DNA of 64,000 nucleotides from Chryseotalea sp. WA131a (lineage in GTDB: Bacteria; Bacteroidota; Bacteroidia; Cytophagales; Cyclobacteriaceae): assembly GCA_025370075.1 (NCBI GenBank), contig CP073016.1, positions 1,922,001 through 1,986,000 on the forward strand. The letters run 5' to 3'. The notes under the pieces were generated by a model that was given only the letters and a program-made list of their open reading frames with translations, did no database searches and was not told where the DNA came from. Position numbers and translations under genes: made by a program. This document shows, piece after piece, positions 62,888-64,000 of this stretch (position 1 is its first letter; each line of letters begins with the position of its first letter).

Positions 62888-63644
62888 TTAGGCTGCTTTT
62901 TTGAATTCGGTTTGCACGAGTTTACTGACCTTGTTCCATTGCCCATTCATCTTTGTTACCCGTAGGTTGAGCATGTTTTGAGCTCCTCTTTTAGTCCACC
63001 TTTGCCCTCAGAGTTTAAGTCTTTTTGTACGACTGTCCGATGGGCTGATTCTATGGCGCCTGATCCAATAAGTCCGCACCCTATGGTTGAATATCTCTAG
63101 GGAAAGTATCCGTTATCCAGTTCCGGGTCCACGGTGGGCCATCGCAGATAAAGACCAGCCGCCCACCCAATGGGCCATAGGATTCGATGAGCCCATCGGT
63201 TTGTCCGATGAAGGAACGATGATCCCCTAAATGGGCGATATACTGTGATTGCTTGATCCAGCCAGGCTTTTCATCTGTTTTAACGCAATCAGAGGAATTG
63301 AATATCCGGCCCACCTTTACCTCTTTCCATTTCTCTCCCCGTGTCAATATCATTGATCCATCAACCTCCACATACAGAGTACCTTGTTGTTTTATGGGTG
63401 GGAGCGTTCTTCCTTCATTTACTGTTTTGCCAAGTTCCGCCCCATAGGTATCGGTGACCCGATAGACCTGTGCGGCACTTACTTCTGCTTGTAAAAATTG
63501 TTTGAGCACCTCATGGCCCTTGCCATAACGATCCAGTTGGCCCGCATACACCATGAGTTCTTGCATCATTGGGCTGATTTGAAAACCATTCTTGCCTTCA
63601 CTAAAGGCATTGCGCTTGTCAATTTCTATTTGGCCCAGGGCCAT
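62888..63644 (-). pseudogene. ISKra4-type transposase remnant (leftward)
   Basis: Minus-strand reading gives QLDRYGKGHEVLKQFLQAEV, then GTLYVEVDGSMILTRGEKWK, then PGWIKQSQYIAHLGDHRSF, then GPPWTRNWITDTFP: the N-terminal and central parts of a DDE transposase of the ISKra4 group. After an internal deletion the C-terminal signature GCGLIGSGAIESAHRTVVQK follows in another frame, then a second frameshift leads to RGAQNMLNLRVTKMNGQW and the stop at 62888-62890. The protein cannot be made. Confidence 0.7.
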
Positions 63645-63773
63645 GGATCAGAAACTGGATAGCAGATACTTTTCCAGGTGCACTATCAATCTTGGATTAT
63701 TATCATGCCACTCAATACCTGTACCCCTTTTCGGAATCATGTTTCAAGGACAGGCAAAAGGCGGATCACATTC
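63635..63773 (+). pseudogene. fragment of a second ISKra4-type transposase (rightward)
   Basis: Plus-strand frame from 63641 reads PWIRNWIADTFPGALSILDY and YHATQYLYPFSESCFKD, the central part of the same transposase family that is deleted from the leftward copy. Codons differ from the leftward copy where both exist (WIADTFP versus WITDTFP), so it comes from a different element. The head-to-head junction lies near a GGCCCAGGGCC palindrome (63633-63643). Confidence 0.6.
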
Positions 63774-63972
63774 AAAAGTTGGGGAGTAAAGGCACTAACG
63801 AGCTTTTATAAAAATGGGTTGATATTGAAATGTGGATAACTCCACAGATTGGTTTTTGGCTCTTTCAAAGGTTTGACTGTGTGGGAGTTACCCACATTCC
63901 AACATCACTATTATTACAATTGGATTTTTAAATGTTTAGATATGGTTTGATAAGACTTACTCCCCAACTTTT
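63774..63972. mobile_element. MITE-like nested inverted-repeat element
   Basis: A perfect 16-base terminal inverted repeat AAAAGTTGGGGAGTAA (63774-63789) / TTACTCCCCAACTTTT (63957-63972) bounds about 200 bases with no coding capacity. Inside, TGTGGATAACTCC-AC-AG (63831-63847) and CTGTGTGGGAGTTACCCACA (63877-63896) form a second inverted pair. No target-site duplication could be recognised. Confidence 0.5.
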
Positions 63973-64000
63973 AATGCTGACCCCAAAAGGCACAACAGTG

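Noticed and set aside
63831..63896. TGTGGATAA (a DnaA-box match) and TTACCCACA near it, as a possible replication origin
   Set aside because: They form the two halves of an inverted repeat inside a transposon-like element. There is no A/T-rich unwinding region, dnaA or dnaN nearby.

Overview
The window is a chromosomal segment of a Bacteroidota bacterium, most likely Cytophagales. The evidence is the TonB-dependent receptor/DUF4249 pair, DUF4290 next to murA, a PafA-type phosphatase, a PorV/PorQ-like barrel, several TAnnTTTG-like -7 boxes, and an ssrA tag ending YAMAA. Most of it is ordinary core genome. The first gene is cut by the window edge and the right end is mobile-element debris.

Layout. 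1-5 kb: UvrD/PcrA helicase, a small probable toxin-antitoxin pair, DUF4290 and murA (with Asp in place of the usual catalytic Cys). 5-9.2 kb: NIPSNAP protein, ArsR-type regulator, YjjG-like phosphatase, pruA, and a dead outer-membrane protein gene. 9.4-18 kb: Na+-dependent transporter, PafA phosphatase, WG-repeat protein, cyanophycinase-like lipoprotein and aspS (carrying an in-frame palindromic insertion). 18-24 kb: small exported and Hsp20-like proteins, then a gluconate cluster (kinase, permease, VOC lipoprotein, short 6-phosphogluconate dehydrogenase). 24-29 kb: lipid kinase, ACP and an NtrB/NtrC-like pair. 29-34.6 kb: S41 protease, alpha/beta hydrolase, site-2 protease, NhaD. 34.7-41.4 kb: MmeI-like type IIG restriction-modification enzyme, TonB receptor + DUF4249, ACT-domain protein. 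41.5-41.9 kb: tmRNA, preceded by tandem repeats and followed by a terminator.

42.2-52.1 kb is the most interesting part. A leftward block encodes an RND adaptor, an RND permease fused in frame to a TolC-type channel, a small outer-membrane protein, and a LytS/LytTR two-component pair; a DUF2147 protein and an alpha/beta hydrolase follow. The upstream regions of the adaptor gene and of the DUF2147 gene each carry a 9-12-9 bp direct repeat of the LytTR operator type, placed at exactly the same distance from a similar -7 box. This suggests the two-component system controls both the pump and the DUF2147/hydrolase unit. A decayed second copy of the DUF2147 3' part lies on the far side of the hydrolase.

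52-62.9 kb: small membrane protein, VOC protein, a large unrecognised helical protein, nadE (start inside or next to its promoter), lgt with an unusually long insertion, a BamA/TamA-like protein, a PorV/PorQ-like barrel, a helix-hairpin-helix/barrel protein and a 35-codon membrane ORF. 62.9-64 kb: fragments of at least two ISKra4-type transposase copies in opposite orientation and a nested inverted-repeat element that looks like a MITE.

All family names come from reading motifs; no database search was possible.
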